Shown here one piece after another: positions 45,280-54,076 of a stretch of 64,000 bases of DNA; position 1 is the first letter of the stretch, and every line of letters starts with the position of its first letter. The notes beneath the pieces are model-generated. The model was given only the letters and a program-made list of their open reading frames with translations, did no database searches and was not told the origin of the DNA. The translations under genes and the position numbers were made by a program. Origin of the DNA: Dehalogenimonas etheniformans (lineage in GTDB: Bacteria > Chloroflexota > Dehalococcoidia > Dehalococcoidales > Dehalococcoidaceae); the NCBI RefSeq assembly GCF_014672715.2, contig NZ_CP058566.2:310001-374000 (forward strand), read 5' to 3'.

Positions 45280-47096
45280 GCCACAATCCTGCTTTCATGG
45301 TAGGCTCTGACCAACTTAATACCAGTTTCCCCCGTACAAAAAGGCTGCGACGCGCGACTATCGTCACGATAGACAGTGATGCCTTTAAGCCTTGATTCAT
45401 ATGCCTGCAGGAAGATACCAAATAGGTCTTCTCGAGTAGCGCTCGCAGGTAAATTGACCGTCTTGGATACTGCCGCATCGGTAAATTCCTGGAACGCTGC
45501 CTGCATCCTCACATGCCATTCCGGGCTGACCTCGTGGGCGGTAACGAATATTCTACGGATTTCTTCGGGTACGTCCGCCTGATCACCGAGATAGTCGTGC
45601 CGCACCAACCGCTGTAAAAGATCGAGCGACAACACTCCCGATCGCCGGACAGCATCTTCAAAATGAGGGTTTATGTCGAGCAGTTGGTGTTCGCCCTTGA
45701 AGGCGTTCCTGACAAACACCGTTCCGAAGGCTGGTTCGATACCGCAGGTGCATCCGGCAATAAGCGATATCGTTCCAGTAGGAGCGATAGTCGTACAAGC
45801 AGCGTTCCGTATCGGACTCGCCCCATGAACATCGTAAATGCTACCTTTGAAGGCGGGGAAAGAACCACGCTCAAGCGCCAGTTCCCTGGAAGCCCGGTGA
45901 GCTTCCTCCTCGATGAATTCTATCACCTGATGTGCCACCCCAATCGCTGCTTCAGAGTCATACGGGATCCGCATCTGAAAGAGCATGTCGGCGAAACCCA
46001 TGACTCCCAGCCCGATTTTCCTGGTTCTCAAGGTAGCTAACATGGTCTCGGGAGTCGGATACCGAGTGACATCAAGAGCATCATCCAGAAATCGGACGGC
46101 GGTGGCGGCTACATACTGCAACTTATCAAAGTCAATGATGAGTCCGTCGCCATCAACTTTGAGCATTCTGGAAAGATTGATCGATCCCAAATGGCTGAAC
46201 TCATTTGGCAGTAATGGCTGCTCTCCGCAGCCGCTCACGTGTTCGATACGGCCTAGATGTGGTGTCGGATTATCCTCGTTGATGCGATCGATGAAGATCA
46301 GCCCCGGATCCCCGCTATGCCACGCCTGGTCGACAATCTGGTCAAAAACATTCCTGGCATTCAACCAACGAACCGGCTCGTTTGTCCGTGGATTGATAAG
46401 TGGATAATCCCTGCCGGTTTTCACTGTCTCCATGAAATCATCGGTGACTAAAGTGCAGGTGTAGAAATTGGCAAGTGACGTCTGGTCGCTCTTCGCTCTA
46501 ATGAACTCCAGGATATCCGGATGGTCCACGCTTAAGGCAACCGAGTTGCAACCGCGGCGTATGCCGCCCTGCCGGATAGGCTGGGTCGCCCGGGAGAGAA
46601 TATCGATTAACGCCACTGGGCCGAGGGCAACATCAAGCCGACCCCCCACTTGTTCGCCCTTTGGCCTAACATGGGAGAAGTTGAAGCCGATACCGCTGCC
46701 ACCCTGGTGGACCAGCGCCGCGGTCTTAACCGTATCGAAGATTGATGCGATAGAATCTTCGACGGAAAGTACCACCGAACCAGCCAGTTGCCCTGAGCCG
46801 GTGCCTGCGTTTAGAAGCGCCGGTGAATTCGGCAGGAATAGAAGCCCTGCCATAATCCTATAGAACTTATCGGCGATTGCCTTTGTGTCCGCTTCAGGGT
46901 CGTAATTAAGTTCAGCCATAGCAACGGCTTCAGCAACTCGTTGAAATATCTCCCTAGGGGTCTCGATTAACTCACCGCGCTCATTCCGCCTTAGGTAACG
47001 CTTTTCTAAGACGATCCGGGCGTTGGGCGTCAACTCGGTGAAGGCATCTGTGTCTGGTCGCCATAAGGAAGATAATTCAGTCTTAAGATCGAGCAT
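45276..47096 (-). CDS. nrdJ: B12-dependent ribonucleotide reductase paralogue lacking redox cysteines
   Basis: A 606-residue homologue of the NrdJ at 31923, with LEKRYLRRNE, NSPALLNAG, GGSGIGFNFSHVRPKG, RRGCNSVALSVDHPDI, SGCGEQPLLPNE and TTIAPTGTISLIAG. The first redox Cys (SSCFVLPV in the paralogue) is Ser here (AGSVVLSV), and the second position reads FSHLGSIN, not ESCNLGS. The radical Cys in CGEQ is kept. The N-P-C-G-E Asn is Ser. No C-terminal cysteine tail is present. It overlaps the nitrilase gene by 14 bp. It may use another reductant or have a new role. Confidence 0.86.
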   Translation of the reverse strand: MLDLKTELSSLWRPDTDAFTELTPNARIVLEKRYLRRNERGELIETPREIFQRVAEAVAMAELNYDPEADTKAIADKFYRIMAGLLFLPNSPALLNAGTGSGQLAGSVVLSVEDSIASIFDTVKTAALVHQGGSGIGFNFSHVRPKGEQVGGRLDVALGPVALIDILSRATQPIRQGGIRRGCNSVALSVDHPDILEFIRAKSDQTSLANFYTCTLVTDDFMETVKTGRDYPLINPRTNEPVRWLNARNVFDQIVDQAWHSGDPGLIFIDRINEDNPTPHLGRIEHVSGCGEQPLLPNEFSHLGSINLSRMLKVDGDGLIIDFDKLQYVAATAVRFLDDALDVTRYPTPETMLATLRTRKIGLGVMGFADMLFQMRIPYDSEAAIGVAHQVIEFIEEEAHRASRELALERGSFPAFKGSIYDVHGASPIRNAACTTIAPTGTISLIAGCTCGIEPAFGTVFVRNAFKGEHQLLDINPHFEDAVRRSGVLSLDLLQRLVRHDYLGDQADVPEEIRRIFVTAHEVSPEWHVRMQAAFQEFTDAAVSKTVNLPASATREDLFGIFLQAYESRLKGITVYRDDSRASQPFCTGETGIKLVRAYHESRIVA

Positions 47097-47871
47097 CGTG
47101 TTTAACCCCCATCGTGTCTAGCCTGACAACGCCAAACTCAATAGACTCTGTCGACATGGTGTCCATGTCCCAGTCAAAAAGTAGTAGGGAAGGTTCGCCG
47201 GAATATCTCAAGACGGGCTCGCCATATATAAGCACCATACTCTCGGCTTGCGTCCAGTCAACGTTTCGTTCGATGCAAGTGCGGTTGCAGACCCAAACAG
47301 GGAGGCCGGTGTCTGATGAAAGTCTCTTCCAGTGTTCCACCGGCGGGTACTTGTGCCCCCAGGCAGTGCTTACTACCAGCAGATTTGCGTCTTTCCCAGA
47401 CAAGGCAACACCGTGATGAGTGCCCCAGGTATCGGCACAGATAAGCATCCCCACCTTGACTCCACCCACGGTTGCAGGTTCGAGGGTCGTCCCGGGCGAA
47501 GACCAGCTTTCCTCGGCGCCGGGATGGACTTCGATCTTGCGGTGCCCACCGGCAATTACTCCTTTGTCAATGGCGAAGACGGTGTTGTGGCTCTTGCTGG
47601 TTGCCTCATCGAGTTCAGGATGAGACAGGAAGATACTCAGGTTTTTCTCCTGGCTGATGCCCATTATCCGTTTCATCCATTGATCAGGTTGGGGATTGAT
47701 CCAATCGCTGCCGATGACATCAGCAAAGTAATAGCCCGAAACGCATAATTCAGGAGTCATGATCCAATGCGCGCCGTTTTCGGCTGCGGTTAAAATGAGC
47801 CGCTCGATCAGACTCCGATTGTCATCGATTTCGGCAGGTTGCGGCTCAATGTGCAGAAAAGCCACCCTCAT
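47083..47871 (-). CDS. Nitrilase-superfamily carbon-nitrogen hydrolase
   Basis: A 262-residue enzyme with the Glu-Lys-Cys triad in context: TPELCVSGY (Glu about residue 41), GGHRKIEVHPG (Lys about 115) and MLICADTWG (Cys about 145). Family members hydrolyse or condense amides. It sits between cobO (1 bp gap) and the NrdJ-like gene, with 14-bp overlap. The context suggests amide chemistry in corrinoid salvage or nucleotide metabolism, but no substrate can be named. Length is normal. Confidence 0.88.
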   Translation of the reverse strand: MRVAFLHIEPQPAEIDDNRSLIERLILTAAENGAHWIMTPELCVSGYYFADVIGSDWINPQPDQWMKRIMGISQEKNLSIFLSHPELDEATSKSHNTVFAIDKGVIAGGHRKIEVHPGAEESWSSPGTTLEPATVGGVKVGMLICADTWGTHHGVALSGKDANLLVVSTAWGHKYPPVEHWKRLSSDTGLPVWVCNRTCIERNVDWTQAESMVLIYGEPVLRYSGEPSLLLFDWDMDTMSTESIEFGVVRLDTMGVKHDARS

Positions 47872-47872
47872 C

Positions 47873-48400
47873 CTAGTAGTCCAGTCCTTTCCTGGCTGGC
47901 AGGCCGCGATCGAAAGGATGTTTCACGTTACGCAGGTCCGATACCAAGTCGGCGGCTTCTATGATCTTTTCATCGGCATACCGGCCGGTAATTATGAGCT
48001 CGGTGTTTTCGGGCTTATGCCGGATAAGATCGAGTAGTTCATCCGTCGGGATGAGCGCCCAGGCGGCGGCTGTGTTGGCCTCATCAAGGACGATTAAGTC
48101 ATAGTCCCCGCTGCATACCGCCTGTTGAGCGAACTGCAGAAGTTGCCGTGCCTTCAGTCGGTCTTCGGCTCGGATGTTTTTGGGGCTTAGAAGTCCAGCC
48201 CGGCCGTAGTTCTTATGCTCCACCCCTAAAAGGTCGAGTGCTTCGTATTCTCCCTGCTTGCGGCTGCCTTTCATGAAGAAGACCACCAGCACCTTCAGCC
48301 CGTAACCCACAGCCCGCATGACTGTACCCATCGCCGCCGATGTCTTACCCCGGCCTTCGCCGGTGAATACCTGGACCATTCCTTTGGTTATCATGTTCAC
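47873..48400 (-). CDS. cobO: Cob(I)yrinic acid a,c-diamide adenosyltransferase CobO/BtuR
   Basis: A 175-residue CobO/BtuR-type adenosyltransferase that transfers the adenosyl group from ATP to reduced corrinoids. The P-loop VFTGEGRGKTSAAMGT lies at about residues 11-26, LKVLVVFFMKGSRKQGEY follows, and DLIVLDEANTAAAW and LIITGRYADEKIIEAAD match the family. Its start overlaps the cobD stop by 4 bp. It is needed to make the adenosylcobamide used by the reductase-like neighbour. Confidence 0.94.
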   Translation of the reverse strand: MNMITKGMVQVFTGEGRGKTSAAMGTVMRAVGYGLKVLVVFFMKGSRKQGEYEALDLLGVEHKNYGRAGLLSPKNIRAEDRLKARQLLQFAQQAVCSGDYDLIVLDEANTAAAWALIPTDELLDLIRHKPENTELIITGRYADEKIIEAADLVSDLRNVKHPFDRGLPARKGLDY

Positions 48401-49329
48401 CCTCGCATTAGAGATACCAAAGTCAGCGTTGAAGCTGCCGTAATTATCCAGACCGTCATGCTTACCCGAAAAAGCCCGGCAGCCTCGGAAATATTCCCGG
48501 GCGTCAGATCCCTGGTCGATTGCCCGATCTCATAGTGACCAGCTTTGTAAAGCTTCACCCCGAGCGCTCCGGCTGCAGCAGCCATCGGCCAACCACCATT
48601 GGGGCCAGGTGTCTTATCGTGGTCCGACAGCATCGTCCGCCAAGCCTGGCCGAAACCGAAACCGCGGAGTCTTGCGGCTATCACTATGAATAGACCCGTG
48701 ATTCTGGCCGGAACAAAGCTAGCCAAATCATCGAGAACCGCGGCGAACTTCCCGAGATACTCGTATTTCCCCCGATATCCGATCATATTGTCCAGGGTGT
48801 TAATAACCCGATAGGCGATTGCACCCGGCACACCAAGGAAGATGTAGAAGAACAAAGGCGCGGTGACAAAGTCCGATGCGTTCTCGGCGATAGATCTGAC
48901 ACTCGAAGATATGATGTCGTTCCTGGTAACAGCGTCACTATGGCTGATCGTGTCGAAAAGCCCTTTCATCCCAAGAGGCACTTGCGCGCCTTTCTCAAGT
49001 ACTGCCTGAGTCTTCTCCGCTACCTGCCATTGCTGCTTCAAACAGAAAGTCGGTTTCAACAACACTGCGCCTGTTACGATGTAAAGCCAGTAATTGATTC
49101 CCTTCAACCAATCAAGTAATAGCCAAGCGGGCAGTGTGAAAAGCGCGATGATCGCCAGGCTGATAAACAATCCATATACAAATTGGAAGCCTGCCGGCCA
49201 CCTGAAACCCGGCTTGATCAGGAATCCTGTCACCCTCCCCGCCCAAACCGTCGGATGCAGACCAACCGGATACTCCCCAACGGTAAGGTCGCTTAAAAGG
49301 GCCAGAAGCAGGATCAGTACCAGGTCCAA
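48397..49329 (-). CDS. cobD: Adenosylcobinamide-phosphate synthase CobD/CbiB (second copy)
   Basis: A 310-residue membrane enzyme matching the copy at 2233: DLTVGEYPVGLHPTVWAGR, SIAENASDFVTAPLFFYIF, NTLDNMIGYRGKYEYLGKFA and NGGWPMAAAAGALGVKLY. The start is a TTG at 49329, directly after the cbiZ stop, so translation is tightly coupled. It rebuilds the aminopropanol linker on cobyric acid from CbiZ. Together with cbiZ upstream and cobO downstream it forms the core of the riboswitch-controlled operon. Confidence 0.93.
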   Translation of the reverse strand: MDLVLILLLALLSDLTVGEYPVGLHPTVWAGRVTGFLIKPGFRWPAGFQFVYGLFISLAIIALFTLPAWLLLDWLKGINYWLYIVTGAVLLKPTFCLKQQWQVAEKTQAVLEKGAQVPLGMKGLFDTISHSDAVTRNDIISSSVRSIAENASDFVTAPLFFYIFLGVPGAIAYRVINTLDNMIGYRGKYEYLGKFAAVLDDLASFVPARITGLFIVIAARLRGFGFGQAWRTMLSDHDKTPGPNGGWPMAAAAGALGVKLYKAGHYEIGQSTRDLTPGNISEAAGLFRVSMTVWIITAASTLTLVSLMRG

Positions 49330-50094
49330 CTAATACCCTCTCGCATTCCTGATAGCGTTGACCGTCGATCGGGTGACGGCTACCGCCATCATCTCCCCCA
49401 GCTTGGTGTGGCCGCCGACATAGGTGTATTTGTATTCTAAGCCCGAGACGGTAATTATCTGGTCAGTACCGGTGCCCGTGGCCAGGCGCGTGGGATCATA
49501 GGCGCTTCTGATGTCTAACTCTTGCAAGGCTACATTTTTAGCTTCGGTAATTGTTATGAAAGATGAAGCCAAGGCAGGGGGCTCGAGAATGGCGTTGGTC
49601 AGGACAATGTTGTTGATAGTGCCGATCTTCTCGAATTTGCCATTACGCTCGATGCCGGTGGCTTTATCCACCCCGACGCGCATGGCGTTGGTTTTGACCC
49701 CAGCCGTAGTGATGGCCAAAACCCAGAACTCTTCATAAACCTCTTCGGCAATAGCTAGCTTCTCCTGATTCAGGCCGGTGGATAAAAAGGCGATGTCCTC
49801 GATGGTGGTGCCGTGTTCTTCAAGGACTTCTTTTATGATCTGGCCGTAGGTCTCCTGCCAGCAGCGAGACTCGTCATGCATATAGTCCCAGAGCGTCTTG
49901 GGCACGTGACAATTGCAGATGACGTCGGTTACCTTATAGCCGTGGCGGGTGGAGAGCATCGATCTTTTCTCCGGCAAGTCGATACACAGGGTATCGGCCG
50001 GTACCCCGACGGCATTGTGGTAGACGACATCGACGTCTATGCCTTGGTAATTTCCTATTTGTTTCCGGGGGAGTTTCTTATCGATCGTAGTCAT
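49330..50094 (-). CDS. cbiZ: Adenosylcobinamide amidohydrolase CbiZ (complete)
   Basis: A 254-residue protein of the CbiZ family. Landmarks are NCHVPKTL (about residue 60), FLSTGLNQEKLAIAEEVYEE, GVKTNAMRVGVDKA, ASSFITITEAKNVAL, ATGTGTDQIITVSG and YVGGHTKLGEMMAVAVTRST at the end. It removes the linker of cobinamides so that the ligand can be exchanged. It lies 11 bp downstream of a radical SAM gene and abuts cobD. The partial copy at the left edge is a paralogue. Confidence 0.92.
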   Translation of the reverse strand: MTTIDKKLPRKQIGNYQGIDVDVVYHNAVGVPADTLCIDLPEKRSMLSTRHGYKVTDVICNCHVPKTLWDYMHDESRCWQETYGQIIKEVLEEHGTTIEDIAFLSTGLNQEKLAIAEEVYEEFWVLAITTAGVKTNAMRVGVDKATGIERNGKFEKIGTINNIVLTNAILEPPALASSFITITEAKNVALQELDIRSAYDPTRLATGTGTDQIITVSGLEYKYTYVGGHTKLGEMMAVAVTRSTVNAIRNARGY

Positions 50095-50105
50095 CTTTCT
50101 TTCAC

Positions 50106-50894
50106 CTAATACAGCCTGACCACTTCGTACATCAGGTCAGTCTTCTCCAGCTTTTTCGCTGTCTGTTGCGTACAGGTCACATTGATCAGGTGTTTTTTGG
50201 CTGCAGCTACAGCCGCTGCCATCTCTTGGGCGGTGGCCCGCCGCCAGGGATTGTCCGCCCCAGATTCGAAATATGCATCGATGCGGTAGGGAATCGCCTT
50301 GTCGATAACCCCTACGAACTCGGCGATCTTTTCCGTCTCCTCCTGGTCGATTAGCCCAGGGATAAAGACGCTCTCGGCCCGCAGTTTGATACCTCGGTCA
50401 TACACCTCCGCGAAGTTCCGGAGCACCCGGTTATTCGTGTGAAGGGTATATTCACGATAGGTCTCCGGCGTCACCGCCTTCAGACTCATCACCACCTCAT
50501 CGGTGTAGGTAAGGTCTGGCAGCTTGACTCCATTGGTGTTAAGGGTAATGTAGGAATGGAATTTCTCCTTTAGAGCCTTGGTGATGGCGCCGTAAGCCGG
50601 GTCGATCGAAGCTTCCTGACCTTCAAACAACACTTCTTTGACCGGGACTTTACTGAGCGTGTCCATGAGATGATCGAGCGGAAGAAACTGCGACGGAGAC
50701 TCAGGTTTCGGCAACTTAGGATCCCTCAGAACCACGTCGAGGTTCTCCTCTAGTGCCATGCAATTGATCTCTTTGTTGCACAGGCAACCGCGGCATTTAA
50801 GGTTGCAGCCCCAGTGAAAAAGATAAGCCTTGGCTATTGCGGGCGCATAGGCGACATGGTAGACCGTCGTGTTTATCGCATCGTGTGTTTTCAA
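50106..50894 (-). CDS. Small radical SAM protein, cobamide-cluster paralogue E
   Basis: A 262-residue member of the radical SAM group found in the left cluster, with triad FHWGCNLKCRGCLCNKE (about residues 26-42), LFEGQEASIDPAYG, LNTNGVKLPD, YREYTLHTNNRV and FIPGLIDQEETEKIAEFV. The start is a TTG (50894) with GGAGG 5 bp upstream. It is the first gene after the cobalamin riboswitch. Its presence with cbiZ and cobD in a second locus supports a corrinoid-linked function for the group. Confidence 0.88.
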   Translation of the reverse strand: MKTHDAINTTVYHVAYAPAIAKAYLFHWGCNLKCRGCLCNKEINCMALEENLDVVLRDPKLPKPESPSQFLPLDHLMDTLSKVPVKEVLFEGQEASIDPAYGAITKALKEKFHSYITLNTNGVKLPDLTYTDEVVMSLKAVTPETYREYTLHTNNRVLRNFAEVYDRGIKLRAESVFIPGLIDQEETEKIAEFVGVIDKAIPYRIDAYFESGADNPWRRATAQEMAAAVAAAKKHLINVTCTQQTAKKLEKTDLMYEVVRLY

Positions 50895-50910
50895 TTGTTC
50901 CTCCCTAATA

Positions 50911-50948
50911 AATTTAGCCCCCTCCGAACGGCAGGAGGGGGCTAAATT
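50911..50948 (-). terminator. Expression-platform hairpin of cobalamin riboswitch 1
   Basis: AATTTAGCCCCCTCC and its complement form a 15-bp stem with an 8-nt loop, lying between the aptamer and the ribosome site of the radical SAM gene. It probably acts as the intrinsic terminator controlled by the aptamer. The second riboswitch has the same AGCCCCCTCC stem. Confidence 0.8.
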
Positions 50949-50994
50949 ACTTTAACTCCATTCCCACCTTCTGTTACCACCGGAAGATGTTGTG

Positions 50995-51114
50995 TCTGAA
51001 ACCGGCGCTTTACTGGCTCGTGGTCACCCACACACAGTAGGCGGTACTGCGCCGGACTCTCACCGGCTTTCCATTCCGTTCGCTGAAGAAAAATTATCTT
51101 CAGTGGGTTTCAGA
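50995..51114 (-). promoter_or_regulatory. Cobalamin riboswitch 1 (aptamer)
   Basis: On the minus strand the order is TCTGAAACC, GGAAAGCCGGTGAGAGTCCG, GCGCAGTACCGCCTACTGTG, GAGCCAGTAAAGCGCCGG and GGTTTCAGA. The end segments pair exactly (9 bp, P1). The GGTGAxAxTCC, CCGCCxACTGT and GAGCCAG parts are those of the AdoCbl/cobalamin aptamer. It precedes the radical SAM-cbiZ-cobD-cobO-nrdJ-rdhC operon, so high corrinoid would lower its expression. Confidence 0.92.
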
Positions 51115-51158
51115 AGCTCGATTTTTAATGTGCGATGACAATATCGAAAGGCGAGGGT

Positions 51159-51269
51159 CTATTCCTGATCATTTTTATCACGATTGTCGGTGTCACCAAA
51201 TTTCCTTCCGATAATACAGACAACAAGCATCGCGATGACAATGATTATATACAGTAATTCGCCAGACAT
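51159..51269 (-). CDS. Very small membrane peptide
   Basis: A 36-codon frame from the ATG at 51269: MSGELLYIIIVIAMLVVCII, then a charged tail (GRKFGDTDNRDKNDQE). One membrane helix is clear. A longer frame starts at 51359. It lies just upstream of riboswitch 1 on the same strand and after the lipoprotein gene. Whether it is translated is uncertain. Confidence 0.35.
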   Translation of the reverse strand: MSGELLYIIIVIAMLVVCIIGRKFGDTDNRDKNDQE

Positions 51270-51312
51270 TGCTTTCGTCTTTTTGGATATGAGTAGTTCA
51301 TCAAACTGTCTT

Positions 51313-51783
51313 TCAGATGTGCACTGAAAACGGAATGCTAATTTTCTCCCAGAAATCAATGTAAATTTTCACGGTATAAACACCTGGAACGTATCCATTT
51401 CCGTTCGCTTTCAAACTAAGTGTTACCGGAAATTGTGAGTGGATGTTATCATCTATTTGAATGGGGTCGGGCTTGCCTTCACTGAACCACCTCACGTTTA
51501 ATGTACGGCAACACATGTCATCAGACAAGGAGAACACCAAGTAGATTGCTCTACCTGATACCGAAAACTCGTTATCCGAAGTAATTGGACGACCATACGG
51601 ATCTAGCGTATCCGTCACTACAGCCTTTGTAACTAACAACCCCAGGTCAGGACATTCATCGGGTATGGTTTGTTTCGCTTCCGGCACAGCACACCCGACG
51701 CACACGAGCAAGATCGTCATCCCCAAACAAAATAATTTGACTACTAGCTTTCTCCTTTTTATTTGCGTAAGGTTAGCCTCCAA
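51313..51783 (-). CDS. Lipoprotein of unknown function
   Basis: A 156-residue protein with a basic N terminus (IKRRKLVVK), a hydrophobic core and lipobox-like LLVCVGC (Cys about residue 31), so it is predicted to be lipid-anchored outside the membrane. The mature part is beta-rich (RAIYLVFSLSDD, GVYTVKIYIDFW) with CPDLG and a CC pair (about residue 92). No enzyme motif is seen. It follows the FmdB-type gene, on the same strand. Confidence 0.72.
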   Translation of the reverse strand: MEANLTQIKRRKLVVKLFCLGMTILLVCVGCAVPEAKQTIPDECPDLGLLVTKAVVTDTLDPYGRPITSDNEFSVSGRAIYLVFSLSDDMCCRTLNVRWFSEGKPDPIQIDDNIHSQFPVTLSLKANGNGYVPGVYTVKIYIDFWEKISIPFSVHI

Positions 51784-51795
51784 AGCCCGCCACCT

Positions 51796-52089
51796 TTATC
51801 TACTCGCCTTTTTAGATATCTTCTCAGCTTTCACTTTCTCGATCCATGCACCCGGGTCTAGGGATTTATCCTCGCTCAATCGCCTTTCAGCATAAAACAT
51901 TTTCTCGTCAGCGCCATGTTTAAATTGTTCAAGGGATGACGTTTGGTGTTTCCACGAAAAGCTAGACAATAGGCGGTATCCCTGTGCTCCGCAATTAGGA
52001 CAATGGTTTATATTTGTGCCATCACTGATTTTAGCGATGACCTCAAATGTGTTTTGACATCCAGGGCATTCGTATTCGTATAAGGGCAT
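51796..52089 (-). CDS. FmdB-type zinc-ribbon protein
   Basis: A 97-residue protein with the FmdB zinc ribbon: MPLYEYECPGCQNTFEVIAK and then HCPNCGAQGYRLLSSF (two C-x2-C pairs about 18 residues apart). The C-terminal part is charged and helical. The family is small and regulatory in annotation, without firm function. It lies downstream of rdhB3, separated by a hairpin. Confidence 0.85.
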   Translation of the reverse strand: MPLYEYECPGCQNTFEVIAKISDGTNINHCPNCGAQGYRLLSSFSWKHQTSSLEQFKHGADEKMFYAERRLSEDKSLDPGAWIEKVKAEKISKKASR

Positions 52090-52101
52090 ACTACCTTCTC
52101 G

Positions 52102-52133
52102 TTCAGCGGTGCGGGTATTACCCGCACCGCTGA
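52102..52133. terminator. GC-rich hairpin between rdhB3 and fmdB
   Basis: TTCAGCGGTGCGGGT with its complement forms a stem of about 15 bp and a tiny loop. No clear T run follows on the minus strand, so it may slow transcription or protect the rdhAB message rather than terminate. Confidence 0.55.
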
Positions 52134-52143
52134 ATATATTCGA

Positions 52144-52449
52144 TTATTTTGCGAGGGTTTTCTGGCGTCGAATCAACTGGAACGTAACCAAAGCAAGGAG
52201 AATGCTTAGAGCGAATGCAATGCCCCAACCAAAAATGGCGCCCTGCGCAAATACCTTGCCTCCCAATTCTTCACCCAGTTGGGCTCCCAGCCACGAGAAA
52301 CTGAATATCCAGAGGATTGCCGAAATAACAAACATGAACCAGTGCCACCATTTGACTGCTTTTCCGTAGCTTTTCGCCATTGAAAATAAAGCCCAGGCAA
52401 CAGCAGCCAAACCAAGTCCCATGAGGATATTTAGCAACATCATCCACAT
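52144..52449 (-). CDS. rdhB: Reductive dehalogenase membrane anchor RdhB (3)
   Basis: A 101-residue protein with three hydrophobic segments (about residues 3-20, 36-54 and 70-92) and a basic tail RRQKTLAK. The GKAVKWWHWFMFVISAILW segment is the expected aromatic second helix of RdhB. It begins 1 bp after the rdhA8 stop codon, so the pair is closely coupled. It differs more from RdhB1 and RdhB2 than they do from one another. Confidence 0.85.
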   Translation of the reverse strand: MWMMLLNILMGLGLAAVAWALFSMAKSYGKAVKWWHWFMFVISAILWIFSFSWLGAQLGEELGGKVFAQGAIFGWGIAFALSILLALVTFQLIRRQKTLAK

Positions 52450-52450
52450 A

Positions 52451-54049
52451 TTACTTCACTCCGATCGGAGTTTTAATGAAACTCCCGATGTACTCATCAG
52501 TTTTTATCCACTTTGGAGGCTCATAAACACCCTTGTAATTTGGTGGATTGAGTTCCTCGTTATAGTGCTTGGGATACAAAGTCCGCTCTGCCCAGATAGC
52601 CACATTCTGAGAGACACCCGTTGGATCGTGCGATAGAACCTCACGTACGAAGCGATGGACCCATGTGTTCTTTTTAGTCCATGGACACACGGAGACGCAT
52701 GCTCGGCAGCCCATTGGACCTGCGCCGAGATTCCATCCATCGCGACATTTCGCGAGGTTTGTGTTAAACCTGCGCAGACCATAAATTTCGAAATCCGGTT
52801 CATTGGCGTAGCTGATACATTGAGTCGGACAAACCTCAGCGCAAAGCTTGCAGCGGCTGCAAAACTCACTAAGGTTAAAATCGATTGGCTTATCCGCGGC
52901 CATCGGTAGGCTTGTAGTGATGACTGCAGGCCGAACGTTACCGCCAAAATCTGGCGCGATGCAGTTCGATGTGCGTCCGATTTGGCCCATGCCGCATTCA
53001 GCACCAATTCCGGGTATCGGCATATCGTACCCGCCAAATGGTGAATGCCATCGAGCAGGGTAACCCAAGTGTTTGAGGAATTTTACCATTTGCTGCGCAA
53101 TCTGAGAGGAAATATTGTATCCGGTCCAAGAATCACCATAGTTTGGATCGCCGGCATTAACGTCCCAACTCATCGTGCCAGACACTAGGATGGCGTTGTC
53201 CCACCATTCGGGAATCTTGATTGGAGTATTCAAGCCAAAACCGCGGCCTCCAGTACCAGCGCCCAGCCCACCAAGCGCAGCATGACTCCAAGCAACCCAA
53301 CCCTTATTCAATGGGGTTACCCCTACAAAGGTTGCTCCCAGATCAGCCGCCATGCGTTTTACTAATTGACTCGCCAGCTCGGGGGTATCAAAAACAGCTC
53401 GACGTTCCGATACACCCGACCAATCGTTTTGTTCGGGTGGAGTAGTGACAGACGAAACTGGTACGGCACGTTGGGCTTCCGATCGAGCCATGGCGATTAA
53501 ACCTTCGTTCTGGTTGAAATCAGCGCGGCTGTCGATGCTTGACTTAAAACGTTCGATAAGTTGGGGGAGCCAGTCGTATTTGTACTCTTTATCGACATCG
53601 AGCATCATCGGATACAGCTCATAGTACCGCTGATATAGCGGATCTAATGCCGCAACGCCATTAGAAGGCCATGTGTTTGGCAGGCAATCCACTTTGGATG
53701 GATCATAGCCTATAGCGGGGCTGCTTCCTGAAACGGCATGTCCCGTAGTTTTAAACCTTTCACCGTAATACCATCGCATGTCGACCCGATGATACCCGTT
53801 GACAGACTGGCCATTGGGTAAATCCTGCCCAAGAACTTTCCAGCTGGAGGTAGGGACTTGGTCCACTTCAAAGGGTACGCGATCGAAGTAAACATGACCT
53901 TGGCGGTGTTCTTGACCTTGCATTGAGAACGCCGATTGGCCTTCGTGATAGCTATTCCACGTACTGCCAGCAGCTGCCACGGCAAGTCCGGCGCCACCGA
54001 TACCGGCGGCTTTAATAAAAGCCCGCCGGCTTATACCATTTTCGCTCAT
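52451..54049 (-). CDS. rdhA: Reductive dehalogenase catalytic subunit RdhA (8), divergent
   Basis: A 532-residue RdhA with Tat motif SRRAFIKAAG, the longest of the set. The first cluster is CSRCKLCAEVCP (about residues 398-409) and the second CRDGWNLGAGPMGCRACVSV with CPW after it. It lacks the GWKRPWWVK block of rdhA2-4 and differs in its N-terminal third (HRQGHVYFDRVPFEVDQVP), so it belongs to another subgroup. It is coupled to rdhB3 and diverges from a marR gene. Two copies of the GAAAGA leader motif lie 28-60 bp upstream. Substrate unknown. Confidence 0.95.
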   Translation of the reverse strand: MSENGISRRAFIKAAGIGGAGLAVAAAGSTWNSYHEGQSAFSMQGQEHRQGHVYFDRVPFEVDQVPTSSWKVLGQDLPNGQSVNGYHRVDMRWYYGERFKTTGHAVSGSSPAIGYDPSKVDCLPNTWPSNGVAALDPLYQRYYELYPMMLDVDKEYKYDWLPQLIERFKSSIDSRADFNQNEGLIAMARSEAQRAVPVSSVTTPPEQNDWSGVSERRAVFDTPELASQLVKRMAADLGATFVGVTPLNKGWVAWSHAALGGLGAGTGGRGFGLNTPIKIPEWWDNAILVSGTMSWDVNAGDPNYGDSWTGYNISSQIAQQMVKFLKHLGYPARWHSPFGGYDMPIPGIGAECGMGQIGRTSNCIAPDFGGNVRPAVITTSLPMAADKPIDFNLSEFCSRCKLCAEVCPTQCISYANEPDFEIYGLRRFNTNLAKCRDGWNLGAGPMGCRACVSVCPWTKKNTWVHRFVREVLSHDPTGVSQNVAIWAERTLYPKHYNEELNPPNYKGVYEPPKWIKTDEYIGSFIKTPIGVK

Positions 54050-54076
54050 CTTCTGACTCCTTCTTTATTAATGCTT

